Assembly (NCBI RefSeq): GCF_005490985.1
Contig: NZ_CP027869.1
Coordinates: forward strand, 806,001 to 870,000
Source of the DNA: Curtobacterium sp. SGAir0471
GTDB lineage: Bacteria; Actinomycetota; Actinomycetes; Actinomycetales; Microbacteriaceae
Direction of reading: 5' to 3'
DNA: 64,000 bases
Notes under the pieces: model-generated
What the model saw: the letters and a program-made list of their open reading frames with translations, nothing else
What the model was told of the DNA's origin: nothing
The model's database searches: none
In this document: positions 52,021 through 61,060 of the stretch, piece after piece
How positions within the stretch are numbered: position 1 is the stretch's first letter
How the letters are laid out: every line of letters starts with the position of its first letter
Translations under genes and position numbers: made by a program

Positions 52021-53004
52021 ATGATCCGCTACCTGGCGCGTCGACTCGTGTACTACGTCGTGCTCGTGTTCCTCGCCACGTCGCTGACGTACTTCCTGGC
52101 GTCGGCAACGTTCAGCCCTCGATCCGTCTACGCGGAGCGCAATCCGGCACCGCCGACCGCCGTGGTCGACGCGAAGCTCGACCACATCGGGGTGAACGAC
52201 AAGACGCCGGTCATCGTCCGGTACGGGCACTGGCTCGGCGACGCGGTGCAGGGCAACCTCGGCCAGACGATCCAGGACAAGAGCGTCAACGATGCGTTCT
52301 GGCCGCGCCTGGGCGTCAGCCTGCGGCTCCTGCTCGTCGGGTCCGTCATCGGCATCGTGCTCGGCGTGCTGCTCGGTGTCTGGAACGCGATCCGGCAGTA
52401 CCGGCTGTCCGACCGGGTGAGCGCGATCATCTCGATCTTCCTCATCTCGACACCGGTGTTCCTGACCGCGGTGTTCCTGAAGATCGGGGCGACGAAGCTC
52501 AACCAGGACACCGGCACGCAGCTCATCAACTTCACCGGCGAGGCGACGCCGGGGCTGACCGGCAGCTGGTGGGACCTGTTCCTCGACCGCGGCGTGCACC
52601 TGCTCCTGCCGACGATCTCGATCGCACTCGGGCTCATCGCCATCTACAGCCGGTACCAGCGGGCGACGATGCTCGACGTGCTCGGCTCGGACTTCCTGCG
52701 GACCGCTCGTGCGAAGGGGCTGACGAAGGGACGTGCGACGTTCAAGCACGGTCTGCGCACGGCGCTCATCCCGATGACGACCCTGTTCGCGTACGGGTTC
52801 CTCGGCATCCTGACCGGTGCGACCTTCACGGAGAAGATCTTCGGGTGGAACGGGCTCGGTGCCTGGTTCATCGACGCGGTGCAGAACAACGACGTGAACT
52901 CCGTCACCGCGTACACCCTGTTCGCGGCCGTCGTGGTGCTGCTCGCGGGGTTCCTCGCCGACACCATGACCGCCGTGCTCGACCCGCGTGTCCGGAGGGC
53001 CTGA
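52021..53004 (+). CDS. Second oligopeptide ABC permease (OppB type)
   Basis: A 327-residue permease. N-terminal span YLARRLVYYVVLVFLATSLT, large periplasmic insert with FSPRSVYAERNPAPP (about 35-70), GVNDKTPVIVRYGHWLGDA, and the EAA loop SDFLRTARAKGLTKGRATFKH near 222. Six spans predicted. Divergent from its binding-protein gene; leaderless-type start. Confidence 0.94.
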   Translation: MIRYLARRLVYYVVLVFLATSLTYFLASATFSPRSVYAERNPAPPTAVVDAKLDHIGVNDKTPVIVRYGHWLGDAVQGNLGQTIQDKSVNDAFWPRLGVSLRLLLVGSVIGIVLGVLLGVWNAIRQYRLSDRVSAIISIFLISTPVFLTAVFLKIGATKLNQDTGTQLINFTGEATPGLTGSWWDLFLDRGVHLLLPTISIALGLIAIYSRYQRATMLDVLGSDFLRTARAKGLTKGRATFKHGLRTALIPMTTLFAYGFLGILTGATFTEKIFGWNGLGAWFIDAVQNNDVNSVTAYTLFAAVVVLLAGFLADTMTAVLDPRVRRA

Positions 53005-53005
53005 C

Positions 53006-54034
53006 ATGACCGACACCCGCATCGAACCGGTCGACGGGTCGACCGTCGCACGAGCGGACACTCCGCTCCCCGGAACGCCGGCACCGGGGCGGAAGCAGCG
53101 CAACCGCTTCGTGCAGACCGTCGTCCGCGTGTTCATGAACCGCGGCGCCGGGGTCGGCCTCGTGACCATCCTCGTGCTGTTCGCGTTCGCCTTCATCGGT
53201 CCGCTCGTCAGCCCGTGGGGGTACTCGCAGATCGACTACACCGCGTTCACCCAGCCGCCGAGCGGAACGCACTGGTTCGGCACGAACGGCATCGGGCAGG
53301 ACGTCTTCACGCAGACCGCCCGTGCGATGCAGAAGAGCCTGCTCATCGGGCTGCTCGTCGCGGTGTTCTCCACCGCCCTCGCCGCCCTGGCCGGAGCCGC
53401 CGCCGGGTACTTCGGCGGTTGGACCGACCGCATCGTGATGTTCTTCGTCGACGTGCTGCTCGTGCTGCCGTCGTTCCTGATCATCGCGATCATCAGCCCG
53501 CGGATCCAGGACTCCGGCTGGATCGTGCTGGTCGTCCTCATCGCGGCCTTCGGCTGGATGGTCACCGCCCGCGTGGTCCGTTCGATGACGCTGTCGGTGA
53601 AGGAGCGCGAGTTCGTGCGCGCGGCGCGGTACATGGGCATCGGACCGTTCCGGATCATCGTGCGGCACATCCTGCCGAACGTGGCGTCGTTCCTGATCAT
53701 CGACGGCACGATCCAGGTCGGTGCAGCGGTGCTCTCCGAGACGAGCCTGAGCTACTTCGGCTTCGGCGTGCAGCCGCCGGACGTGTCGCTCGGCACGCTC
53801 ATCGCGCAGAACCAGGACGCCGCGCTCACGTACCCGTGGCTGTTCTACTTCGCGGCCGGCGCCCTCGTGGTCTTCGCGCTCGCGGCCAACCTGCTCGGCG
53901 ACGGGCTGCGCGACGCGCTCGACCCGACGTCCGCGACGGGCAAGAAGCAGAAGCGGACCGGTCGGAAGCGCGACCAGGACCAGGCAGCGGTCGACGCCGC
54001 GACCATCACCACGCAGGCAGGGGCCGGCGCATGA
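53006..54034 (+). CDS. Second oligopeptide ABC permease (OppC type)
   Basis: A 342-residue permease: polar N-terminal 45 residues, HWFGTNGIGQDVFTQTARAMQ near 95, EAA loop REFVRAARYMGIGPFRIIVRHILPN near 205, and a basic C-terminal tail with KKQKRTGRKRDQD. It starts 1 base after oppB2 and overlaps the ATPase gene as ATGA. Confidence 0.94.
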   Translation: MTDTRIEPVDGSTVARADTPLPGTPAPGRKQRNRFVQTVVRVFMNRGAGVGLVTILVLFAFAFIGPLVSPWGYSQIDYTAFTQPPSGTHWFGTNGIGQDVFTQTARAMQKSLLIGLLVAVFSTALAALAGAAAGYFGGWTDRIVMFFVDVLLVLPSFLIIAIISPRIQDSGWIVLVVLIAAFGWMVTARVVRSMTLSVKEREFVRAARYMGIGPFRIIVRHILPNVASFLIIDGTIQVGAAVLSETSLSYFGFGVQPPDVSLGTLIAQNQDAALTYPWLFYFAAGALVVFALAANLLGDGLRDALDPTSATGKKQKRTGRKRDQDQAAVDAATITTQAGAGA

Positions 54035-56160
54035 GCACCACCACGACCACCACCGAGACCGTCCTGCGCGTCCGCGGACTCGACGTCCGCTTCCCGACCC
54101 CGCGTGGTGAGGTCCACGCTGTCCGCGGCGTCGACCTCGAGCTGCGTCGGGGTGAGGTCCTCGGCATCGTCGGGGAGTCCGGCTCGGGCAAGTCCGTGAC
54201 GAGCATGGCGATCCTCGGCCTGCTCCCGGAGACCACGAAGGTCACGGGCTCGATCGAGCTCGAGGGGCAGGAGCTCGTCGGCCGCAGCGACAAGCAGATG
54301 AGCAAGCTCCGCGGCGCGAAGGTCGCGATGGTCTTCCAGGACCCGCTGTCAGCCTTCACCCCCGTCTACACGATCGGCGACCAGATCGCGGAGACCGTCC
54401 TCGTGCACCGCGGCGGCACCAAGCAGCAGGCCCGCGAGCGCGCGGTCGAGCTCCTCAAGCTCGTCGGCATCCCGCAGGCCGACCGGCGGGTGGACGCCTT
54501 CCCGCACGAGTTCTCGGGCGGCATGCGGCAGCGCGCGATGATCGCGATGGCGATGGCGAACGATCCGGACGTGATCCTGGCCGACGAACCCACCACGGCG
54601 CTCGACGTGACGATCCAGGCACAGATCATCGACGTGCTCCGGACCGCGCAGCGGGAGACCGGTGCGGCGCTCGTCTTCGTCAGTCACGACCTCGGGGTCA
54701 TCGCCGGCATCGCCGACCGCATCGCCGTGATGTACGCGGGCAGGATCGTCGAGACCGCGAGTGCCGAGGAGCTGTTCGCCCGGCCGCGGATGCCGTACAC
54801 GATCGGCCTGATCGGCGCGCTGCCCCGGCTGGACGAGTCGAGCGGCGGGCCGCTCGTGCCGATCCCCGGCTCGCCGCCGTCCCTGATCGGGCTCGCCGAC
54901 GCCTGCCCGTTCGCCGATCGGTGCCCACTCGCCGCGGCGGTCTGCCGCGGCTCGGAGCCACCGCTCGCCGCGATCGACGTCGCGGCGGGTGTCCCCGGCG
55001 AAAACCCGATCGACATCTCGGTGCCGCACGCCGTCGCCTGCCACCGGTACGAGGAGGTCGCCGCGGCGCACGCCGATGCGGGCGCGATCTTCCACCTGCC
55101 GGAGATCCCCGAGACCGGCACCGCGGTGACCGGGCCGACCGATCGCGCCGCACGCGACGCCGTCGTCCGGGTGGAGGGCCTGACGAAGACCTTCCCGCTG
55201 CTGCGCGGTGCGCTCTTCAAGCGGAAGGTCGGTGAGGTCTTCGCCGTCGATGGTGTCGACCTCGACATCCGGAAGGGCGAGACCCTGGGACTCGTCGGCG
55301 AGTCCGGATCCGGCAAGTCCACGACGCTCCACCAGCTGATGGACCTGGACCGACCGGAGCAGGGCAGCGTCGAGTTGTTCGGTCGGCCCGTGGTCGCCAC
55401 GAAGCAGCTGCGGCAGCGCATCTCGATGGTGTTCCAGGACCCGGCGGCGAGCCTCGACCCGCGCATGTCGGTGTACGACGTCGTCGCCGAGCCGCTCCGG
55501 GCGATCGGGGCGTCGTCCGACCGGATCGCCGAGCGCGTGCCGGCGCTCCTCGGACTCGTCGGACTCCGCGCCGCCGAGGCCGACCGCTACCCGCACGAGT
55601 TCTCGGGTGGACAGCGGCAGCGCATCTCGATCGCACGGGCGCTGGCCACCGAGCCGGAACTCGTCGTGCTCGACGAGCCGGTCTCCGCGCTCGATGTGTC
55701 GATCCAGGCCGGGGTGCTCAACCTGCTCGCCGACCTCAAGGCACGCCTGGGACTGTCCTACCTGTTCGTGTCGCACGACCTGTCGGTGATCCGGCACGTC
55801 GCGGACCGCGTCAGCGTGATGTACCTCGGCCGCACCGTGGAGGAGGGCGCCGTCGACGAGGTCTTCGAGCGGCCCATGCACCCGTACACGGCGGCGCTCA
55901 TGTCGGCGGTGCCGGTGCCGGACCCCGTGGTGGAGCGGTCGCGGCGGACGATCCTGCTGCCGGGGGACCCGCCGAGCCCGACCGAACGCCCGACCGGGTG
56001 CCGGTTCCGCTCGCGCTGCCCGCTGTACGCGATGCTGCCCGAGTCCGAGCAGCAGCGCTGCCGTGACGAGGTGCCCGAGAAGGCGGCGCGCCGCGGCGCG
56101 GAGCGCGACCACCGCGCGGCCTGCCACTACCCGGAGAAGGTGCCACAGCTGGTCGCGTGA
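54031..56160 (+). CDS. Second oligopeptide ABC transporter, fused OppD-OppF ATPase
   Basis: 709 residues with two ABC domains. Domain 1: Walker A GESGSGKSVT, signature FSGGMRQR, Walker B VILADEPTTALD, then an OppD-type C-terminal region with the cysteine motif ACPFADRCPLAAAVC (about 290-305). Domain 2: Walker A GESGSGKSTT, signature FSGGQRQR, Walker B LVVLDEPVSALD, again ending in a Cys motif CRFRSRCPLY and a later CHY; such Cys motifs can hold an iron-sulfur cluster in OppD proteins. Longer than the first fused ATPase, which lacks them. Confidence 0.95.
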   Translation: MSTTTTTTETVLRVRGLDVRFPTPRGEVHAVRGVDLELRRGEVLGIVGESGSGKSVTSMAILGLLPETTKVTGSIELEGQELVGRSDKQMSKLRGAKVAMVFQDPLSAFTPVYTIGDQIAETVLVHRGGTKQQARERAVELLKLVGIPQADRRVDAFPHEFSGGMRQRAMIAMAMANDPDVILADEPTTALDVTIQAQIIDVLRTAQRETGAALVFVSHDLGVIAGIADRIAVMYAGRIVETASAEELFARPRMPYTIGLIGALPRLDESSGGPLVPIPGSPPSLIGLADACPFADRCPLAAAVCRGSEPPLAAIDVAAGVPGENPIDISVPHAVACHRYEEVAAAHADAGAIFHLPEIPETGTAVTGPTDRAARDAVVRVEGLTKTFPLLRGALFKRKVGEVFAVDGVDLDIRKGETLGLVGESGSGKSTTLHQLMDLDRPEQGSVELFGRPVVATKQLRQRISMVFQDPAASLDPRMSVYDVVAEPLRAIGASSDRIAERVPALLGLVGLRAAEADRYPHEFSGGQRQRISIARALATEPELVVLDEPVSALDVSIQAGVLNLLADLKARLGLSYLFVSHDLSVIRHVADRVSVMYLGRTVEEGAVDEVFERPMHPYTAALMSAVPVPDPVVERSRRTILLPGDPPSPTERPTGCRFRSRCPLYAMLPESEQQRCRDEVPEKAARRGAERDHRAACHYPEKVPQLVA

Positions 56161-56166
56161 CCAGCC

Positions 56167-56214
56167 GACGGACTGGAGGCGCGGGGTCGGCTGGCACCGT
56201 GCCTCCCGTCCGTC
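56167..56214. terminator. Hairpin between opp2 and the CPBP gene
   Basis: 18-bp arms (56167-56184, 56197-56214) with two mismatches, containing GGAGGC/GCCTCC. It lies between convergent genes. Confidence 0.7.
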
Positions 56215-56242
56215 ACCCGCTCACGTCACGACCGTGCGCGAC

Positions 56243-56992
56243 TCACCGGAACAGCTGCGGGAACGCCTGCGCCACGAACGGGTACCCCACGAACACCACC
56301 GCGTCGAGCAGGCAGTGCGTGATCACGAGGGGGAGCAGCCGTCCCCACCTCGTGTAGATCCACCCGAACACGATGCCCATCACCGCGTTCCCCACGAAGG
56401 CCCCGAAGCCCTGGTACAGGTGGTAGCTGCCGCGCAGCACGGCGGTCGACAGGATCACCTGCCAGCGACCCCACCCGATGCCGCCGAGCCGCTCGTACAG
56501 GTACCCGATGACGATGACCTCCTCCTGCAGGCCCGACCGGACCGCCGAGAGCAGCAGCACCGGGATGGTCCACCAGTAGGTGTTCAGCGCCGCGGGGTCG
56601 ACGTCCACGGCGAAGCCGAGCGCCCTGCCCGTGAAGTACAGCGCGAGCCCGGGGATGCCGATGCCGAGCGCGATGAGCGCCGCGCCCCCGAGGTCCGGTC
56701 GCACCCGGAACCGGTCGATCCCGAGTCGGTGCAGGTGGGGGCGGCGGGCGCTCCAGAGGAGGTAGCAGACGAGCGCGACCGGGGCGAGGTCGACCGCGAT
56801 GCCGACGAGCTGCCGCGCGAGGTCGACGTACTGCACGGTCGTGGTCGACGTGTTGAGCGCGGTGGACTGCTGCCCGAGCGGGGTCGTCTGCGACAGGTCG
56901 TCGATGATCTGCAGCACCGAGTACAGCGCGCTGCCGCCCAACGAGAGCAAGAGGACGATCGTGATCTCGATCCACGTCCGCCGTCGCGTCAT
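56243..56992 (-). CDS. CPBP-family intramembrane protease
   Basis: A 249-residue membrane protein with about six to eight spans. CPBP/ABI (Rce1-like) motifs: GLQEEVIVIGYLYERL (Glu-Glu pair near residue 155), a second-motif RGSYHLYQGFGAF near 187, and HCLLDAV near 228. Usually a glutamate protease of membrane peptides; the substrate is unknown. ATG-proximal GAGGAG site. Divergent from typA. Confidence 0.9.
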   Translation of the reverse strand: MTRRRTWIEITIVLLLSLGGSALYSVLQIIDDLSQTTPLGQQSTALNTSTTTVQYVDLARQLVGIAVDLAPVALVCYLLWSARRPHLHRLGIDRFRVRPDLGGAALIALGIGIPGLALYFTGRALGFAVDVDPAALNTYWWTIPVLLLSAVRSGLQEEVIVIGYLYERLGGIGWGRWQVILSTAVLRGSYHLYQGFGAFVGNAVMGIVFGWIYTRWGRLLPLVITHCLLDAVVFVGYPFVAQAFPQLFR

Positions 56993-57132
56993 GCGCTGTA
57001 CTCCTCAGGGTTGCGAACTACCGGTAGACTGGCGTGTCGGGCGTTCCAGCCCACCCACGGGCAGTGCCACCACGGCGCGAGAGCCGCCGTCGGCCGCCCG
57101 ATCTTCTTACGAACACTTGAAGGATGTCCTGT

Positions 57133-59055
57133 ATGGCGCTCGCCACCCGGTCCGACCTGCGCAACGTCGCCATCGTGGCACACGTCGACCACGGCAAGAC
57201 CACCCTCGTCGACGCGATGCTCACGCAGACCAACTCGTTCGACGCCCACTTCGAGGGCGAAGACCGGATGATGGACTCGAACGACCTCGAGCGCGAGAAG
57301 GGCATCACCATCCTCGCGAAGAACACCTCGGTGCTCTACAACGGGAAGCACGCCGAGGAGTTCAACCCGGGCGGTCGCATCACGATCAACGTGATCGACA
57401 CCCCCGGCCACGCCGACTTCGGTGGTGAGGTCGAGCGCGGCCTCTCCATGGTCGACGGTGTCGTGCTGCTCGTCGACGCGTCCGAGGGCCCGCTGCCCCA
57501 GACCCGCTTCGTGCTCCGCAAGGCGCTCGCCGCGAAGCTCCCGGTGATCCTGCTCGTCAACAAGACGGACCGCCCGGACTCGCGCATCGACGAGGTCGTC
57601 TCCGAGTCGCAGGACCTGCTCCTCGGCCTGGCCTCCGACCTGGCGGACGAGGTCGACGACCTCGACCTCGACGCGATCCTCGACGTGCCCGTCGTCTACG
57701 CGTCCGGTCGTGCCGGTGCCGCGTCGCGCAACAAGCCCGAGGACGGCTCGCTGCCCGACAACGACGACCTCGAGCCGCTGTTCGAGGCGATCCTGCAGCA
57801 CGTCCCGGCCCCGAAGTACGACGACGAGCACCCGCTGCAGGCGCACGTCACGAACCTCGACGCCTCGCCGTTCCTCGGCCGCCTCGCGCTGCTGCGCATC
57901 TTCCACGGCACGATGAAGAAGGGGCAGACGGTCGCGTGGGTCAAGCACGACGGCACCGTCGCGAACGCCCGCATCACCGAGCTCCTCATCACGAAGGCGC
58001 TCGACCGCTACCCGGCCGAGTCCGCCGGCCCCGGTGACATCGTCGCCGTCGCGGGCTTCGACACGATCACCATCGGTGAGACGCTGTCCGACCCCGAGGA
58101 CGTCCGTCCGCTGCCGACCATCACGGTCGACGACCCGGCGATCTCGATGACCATCGGCACGAACACCTCGCCGCTCGTCGGCAAGGTCAAGGGCCACAAG
58201 CTCACGGCCCGCATGGTGAAGGACCGCCTGGACCGCGAGCTCATCGGCAACGTCTCGCTCAAGGTGCAGGACATCGGCCGCCCGGACACCTGGGAGGTCC
58301 AGGGCCGCGGTGAGCTGGCGCTCGCCATCCTCGTCGAGCAGATGCGCCGCGAGGGCTTCGAGCTCACCGTCGGCAAGCCGCAGGTCGTCACGAAGCGTGA
58401 CGAGAACGGCAAGCTCCTCGAGCCCTACGAGCACATGACGATCGACACGCCGGAGGAGCACCTCGGCGCGATCACGCAGCTCATGGCCGCGCGCAAGGGT
58501 CGCATGGAGAACATGACGAACCACGGCACCGGCTGGATCCGCATGGAGTTCATCGTGCCGTCGCGCGGGCTCATCGGCTTCCGCACGTCGTTCCTCACCG
58601 AGACCCGCGGCACCGGCATCGCGAACGCGATCGCGCACGGCTACGACGAGTGGGCCGGCCCGATCCAGACCCGCATCAACGGCTCGATCGTCTCAGACCG
58701 CGCCGGTGTCGTCACGCCGTTCGCCATCACGAACCTGCAGGAGCGCATGACGTTCTTCGTCAACCCGACGGAGGAGGTCTACGAAGGCATGGTCATCGGC
58801 GAGAACTCGCGCGCCGACGACATGGACGTGAACATCACCAAGGAGAAGAAGCTCACGAACATGCGTTCGGCGAACGCCGACTCCTTCGAGTCGATGACGC
58901 CGTCGCGCCAGCTCTCCCTCGAGGAGTGCCTGGAGTTCGCGCGCGAGGACGAGTGCGTCGAGGTCACGCCCGACAACGTCCGCATCCGCAAGGTCGAGCT
59001 CGATGCGCAGGCCCGCCAGCGCGCCTACGCCCGCCTGAAGCGCCAGGACGCGTAG
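57133..59055 (+). CDS. typA: Translational GTPase TypA/BipA
   Basis: A 640-residue ribosome-associated GTPase of the EF-G family. G1 AHVDHGKTTLVDAML near residue 15, G2/switch EREKGITILAKNTSV, G3 DTPGHADFGGEV, G4 NKTDRPDSR. Domain V and the BipA-specific C-terminus are present (GFRTSFLTETRGTGIAN, NADSFESMTPSRQLSLEECLEF). I take ATG 57133, 8 bases after AAGGA; ATG 57124 sits too close to that site. Confidence 0.97.
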   Translation: MALATRSDLRNVAIVAHVDHGKTTLVDAMLTQTNSFDAHFEGEDRMMDSNDLEREKGITILAKNTSVLYNGKHAEEFNPGGRITINVIDTPGHADFGGEVERGLSMVDGVVLLVDASEGPLPQTRFVLRKALAAKLPVILLVNKTDRPDSRIDEVVSESQDLLLGLASDLADEVDDLDLDAILDVPVVYASGRAGAASRNKPEDGSLPDNDDLEPLFEAILQHVPAPKYDDEHPLQAHVTNLDASPFLGRLALLRIFHGTMKKGQTVAWVKHDGTVANARITELLITKALDRYPAESAGPGDIVAVAGFDTITIGETLSDPEDVRPLPTITVDDPAISMTIGTNTSPLVGKVKGHKLTARMVKDRLDRELIGNVSLKVQDIGRPDTWEVQGRGELALAILVEQMRREGFELTVGKPQVVTKRDENGKLLEPYEHMTIDTPEEHLGAITQLMAARKGRMENMTNHGTGWIRMEFIVPSRGLIGFRTSFLTETRGTGIANAIAHGYDEWAGPIQTRINGSIVSDRAGVVTPFAITNLQERMTFFVNPTEEVYEGMVIGENSRADDMDVNITKEKKLTNMRSANADSFESMTPSRQLSLEECLEFAREDECVEVTPDNVRIRKVELDAQARQRAYARLKRQDA

Positions 59056-59094
59056 CCAGCGGAACGGCACCAGCCTGGAGGCACGCCCTCCACG

Positions 59095-59131
59095 ACCGGC
59101 CCGGTCACCTCGTCGAGGTGGCCGGGCCGGT
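59095..59131. terminator. Terminator hairpin of typA
   Basis: 18-base arms (59095-59112, 59114-59131) with one mismatch, forming a long GC stem about 40 bases after typA and ending just before the next promoter. Confidence 0.75.
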
Positions 59132-59139
59132 CTCGGTTG

Positions 59140-59145
59140 TAGCGT
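59140..59145 (+). promoter_or_regulatory. Leaderless -10 element of the M20 gene
   Basis: TAGCGT ending 7 bases before GTG 59153. It decides that start over an in-frame GTG at 59144, which lies inside the hexamer. Confidence 0.5.
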
Positions 59146-59152
59146 GGGGTGC

Positions 59153-60346
59153 GTGACCCTCGACCTCCTCTCCCTGTACCAGGACCTGCACGCCCACCCG
59201 GAGCTCGGCTTCCAGGAGCACCGCACCTCCGGTGTCATCGCCGACCGGCTCGCCGAGATCGGCGGGATCGAGGTCACCACGGGCGTCGGCGGCACGGGCG
59301 TCGTGGGCGTCCTGGCGAACGGCGACGGCCCGGTCGTGTGGCTCCGCGCCGACATGGACGGTCTGCCGGTGCAGGAGCGCACCGGCCTGCCCTACGCGAG
59401 CACCCACACCGGTCGCGACGACGAGGGCGGCGAGGTCCCGACCATGCACGCCTGCGGGCACGACATCCACGTGACGTGGCTGCTCGGCGCCCTGGAACGG
59501 CTCGTCGCCGACCGTGGGGCGTGGCACGGCACGGTCGTGGCCGTGTTCCAGCCCGCAGAAGAGGTGATCTCCGGCGCCCGCGCGATGCTCGAGGACGGCC
59601 TCGTGGAGCGCTTCCCGCGGCCGGACGTCGTGCTCGGGCAGCACTCCGCCCCGGCTCCGGTCGGCATCGTCGCGGTCGGCAGCGGCCCCGTGATGGCGTC
59701 GAGCGACCGCCTGACCGTCACCTTCAACGGCCGTGGTGCGCACGGGTCGGCGCCGCAGGCATCGCTCGACCCGATCGTCACCGCCGCGAGCGCCGTCGTG
59801 CGCCTGCAGACCGTGGTCTCCCGCGAGGTCTCGCCCTCCGACGCGGGCGTCGTCACCGTCGGGAGCTTCCACGCCGGGACCCGTCCGAACATCATCCCGG
59901 ACCAGGCGGTCATCGAGATCTCGACGCGGGCCCGCAACGAGGAGACCCGCGAGCGCATCATCGCTTCGATCGAGCGCATCGTCCGTGCCGAGAGCGCAGC
60001 GGGTGGCCTCGACGCCCCGACGATCGAGCGTGCTCCGGGCGCCGAGGTCACCGTGAACGACGCCGAGGCCGCTGCCCGCGTGCTCGACGCGCTCCGCGGT
60101 GCCGTGCCGGACGCCCGTGACCTGGAGATCGGTCTCGCGATGGCGTCGGAGGACGTCGGTCAGCTCGCGACCGCGGCGGGCGTGCCGCTCGTGTACTGGT
60201 TCACCGGCATCACCGACCCGGAGCTGTTCCGCCGCGGCGAGGAGATCCCGAGCAACCACTCGCCGTTCTACGCACCGCAGGCCGAGACGGCGATCCCGGT
60301 CGGCGTCGACGCCCTGACGGCGGCCGCGCGCGCCTGGCTGTCCTGA
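59153..60346 (+). CDS. M20D-family amidohydrolase
   Basis: A 397-residue metal-dependent amidohydrolase, similar to hippurate or N-acyl-amino-acid hydrolases. N-terminal LHAHPELGFQEHRTS, WLRADMDGLPVQERTGL, HACGHDIHVTWLLG near residue 100 (metal ligands), VFQPAEEVISGARAML near 130 (catalytic Glu pair), and a dimerisation insert with GRGAHGSAPQASLDPI near 195. C-terminal IPSNHSPFYAP holds the last His. Substrate unknown. Confidence 0.92.
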   Translation: MTLDLLSLYQDLHAHPELGFQEHRTSGVIADRLAEIGGIEVTTGVGGTGVVGVLANGDGPVVWLRADMDGLPVQERTGLPYASTHTGRDDEGGEVPTMHACGHDIHVTWLLGALERLVADRGAWHGTVVAVFQPAEEVISGARAMLEDGLVERFPRPDVVLGQHSAPAPVGIVAVGSGPVMASSDRLTVTFNGRGAHGSAPQASLDPIVTAASAVVRLQTVVSREVSPSDAGVVTVGSFHAGTRPNIIPDQAVIEISTRARNEETRERIIASIERIVRAESAAGGLDAPTIERAPGAEVTVNDAEAAARVLDALRGAVPDARDLEIGLAMASEDVGQLATAAGVPLVYWFTGITDPELFRRGEEIPSNHSPFYAPQAETAIPVGVDALTAAARAWLS

Positions 60347-60358
60347 GGCGACCCCTTC

Positions 60359-60430
60359 CGCGAAACGCAACTCCGGCGGCAGCGCGCAGCGCCACAGCGC
60401 TGCGAGCAGCCGCCGTCGTTGCGTTCCGCG
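60359..60430. terminator. Terminator hairpin of the M20 gene
   Basis: 22-base arms at about 60359-60380 and 60409-60430 with three mismatches, with a second small hairpin in the loop. Confidence 0.65.
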
Positions 60431-60431
60431 G

Positions 60432-60474
60432 GGCGCGGCGGGCGGGAGACTTCCCAGGGAACGCACGCCGCGCC
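60432..60474. terminator. Second hairpin, related to the GGAGGC family
   Basis: GGCGCGGCG (60432-60440) pairs with CGCCGCGCC (60466-60474), with CGGGAG and CTCCCG nearby. Directly follows the previous hairpin. Confidence 0.4.
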
Positions 60475-60489
60475 TCCCGGCAGTCCACC

Positions 60490-60495
60490 TAGGGT
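60490..60495 (+). promoter_or_regulatory. Leaderless -10 element
   Basis: TAGGGT ending 6 bases before ATG 60502. Confidence 0.5.
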
Positions 60496-60501
60496 GTCCG
60501 C

Positions 60502-61041
60502 ATGCGCACGACCCGGACCCTCATCGCCGCCGTCACCGCGGGCATCGCCCTGGCGGGCCTGACCGGCTGCTCCGCCGACGCGGTGCAGCAGGCAACCGAC
60601 CTCGGTTCGTCGGTCGCCTCGAACGTCAGCGAGACCGTGCAGGGGATCGACGGCAAGGCGATCCAGGACGGCATGGCCTCCGTCGCCGGTGGCATCGACG
60701 GCGCCCTCGACGCGGCGCTCTCGGGCACCGGGGTGACGAGCGACGGCAAGGTGCCGGACGGCTTCCCGACCGCTGACGTCCCGCTCGTCGACGGCACCGT
60801 CCTGGGCGGCGGGGCCGGCCCGAACGGCTCCGGGTGGGTGGTGCAGGTCCGCGTGGCCTCCGTCGACGACTTCCGGGCGGCCGCAGAACAGCTCGCAGCG
60901 GCCGGGTACACCGAGTCCGCGAAGCGCGAGGACGCGTCGAGCGCCTTCGGGCTGTTCCGCAGCGAGACGCACCGCGTGGTGCTGACGGTGTCCGAGTCGA
61001 AGGACGGCGTCACCGCGACGTACATCGTCACGCCGCGGTAG
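60502..61041 (+). CDS. Small secreted lipoprotein, unknown function
   Basis: A 179-residue protein. Signal peptide with lipobox GLTGC (Cys23), then an amphipathic helical stretch (about 25-70) and a C-terminal alpha/beta domain with GSGWVVQVRVASVDDFRAA and HRVVLTVSESKDGVTATYIV. No family recognised. The N-terminal Arg pair and hydrophobic core support export and lipidation. Leaderless-type start. Confidence 0.78.
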   Translation: MRTTRTLIAAVTAGIALAGLTGCSADAVQQATDLGSSVASNVSETVQGIDGKAIQDGMASVAGGIDGALDAALSGTGVTSDGKVPDGFPTADVPLVDGTVLGGGAGPNGSGWVVQVRVASVDDFRAAAEQLAAAGYTESAKREDASSAFGLFRSETHRVVLTVSESKDGVTATYIVTPR

Positions 61042-61046
61042 CGAAG

Positions 61047-61052
61047 TACCCT
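61047..61052 (+). promoter_or_regulatory. Leaderless -10 element of the PIG-L gene
   Basis: TACCCT ending 8 bases before ATG 61061. Confidence 0.45.
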
Positions 61053-61060
61053 GGGACGCG

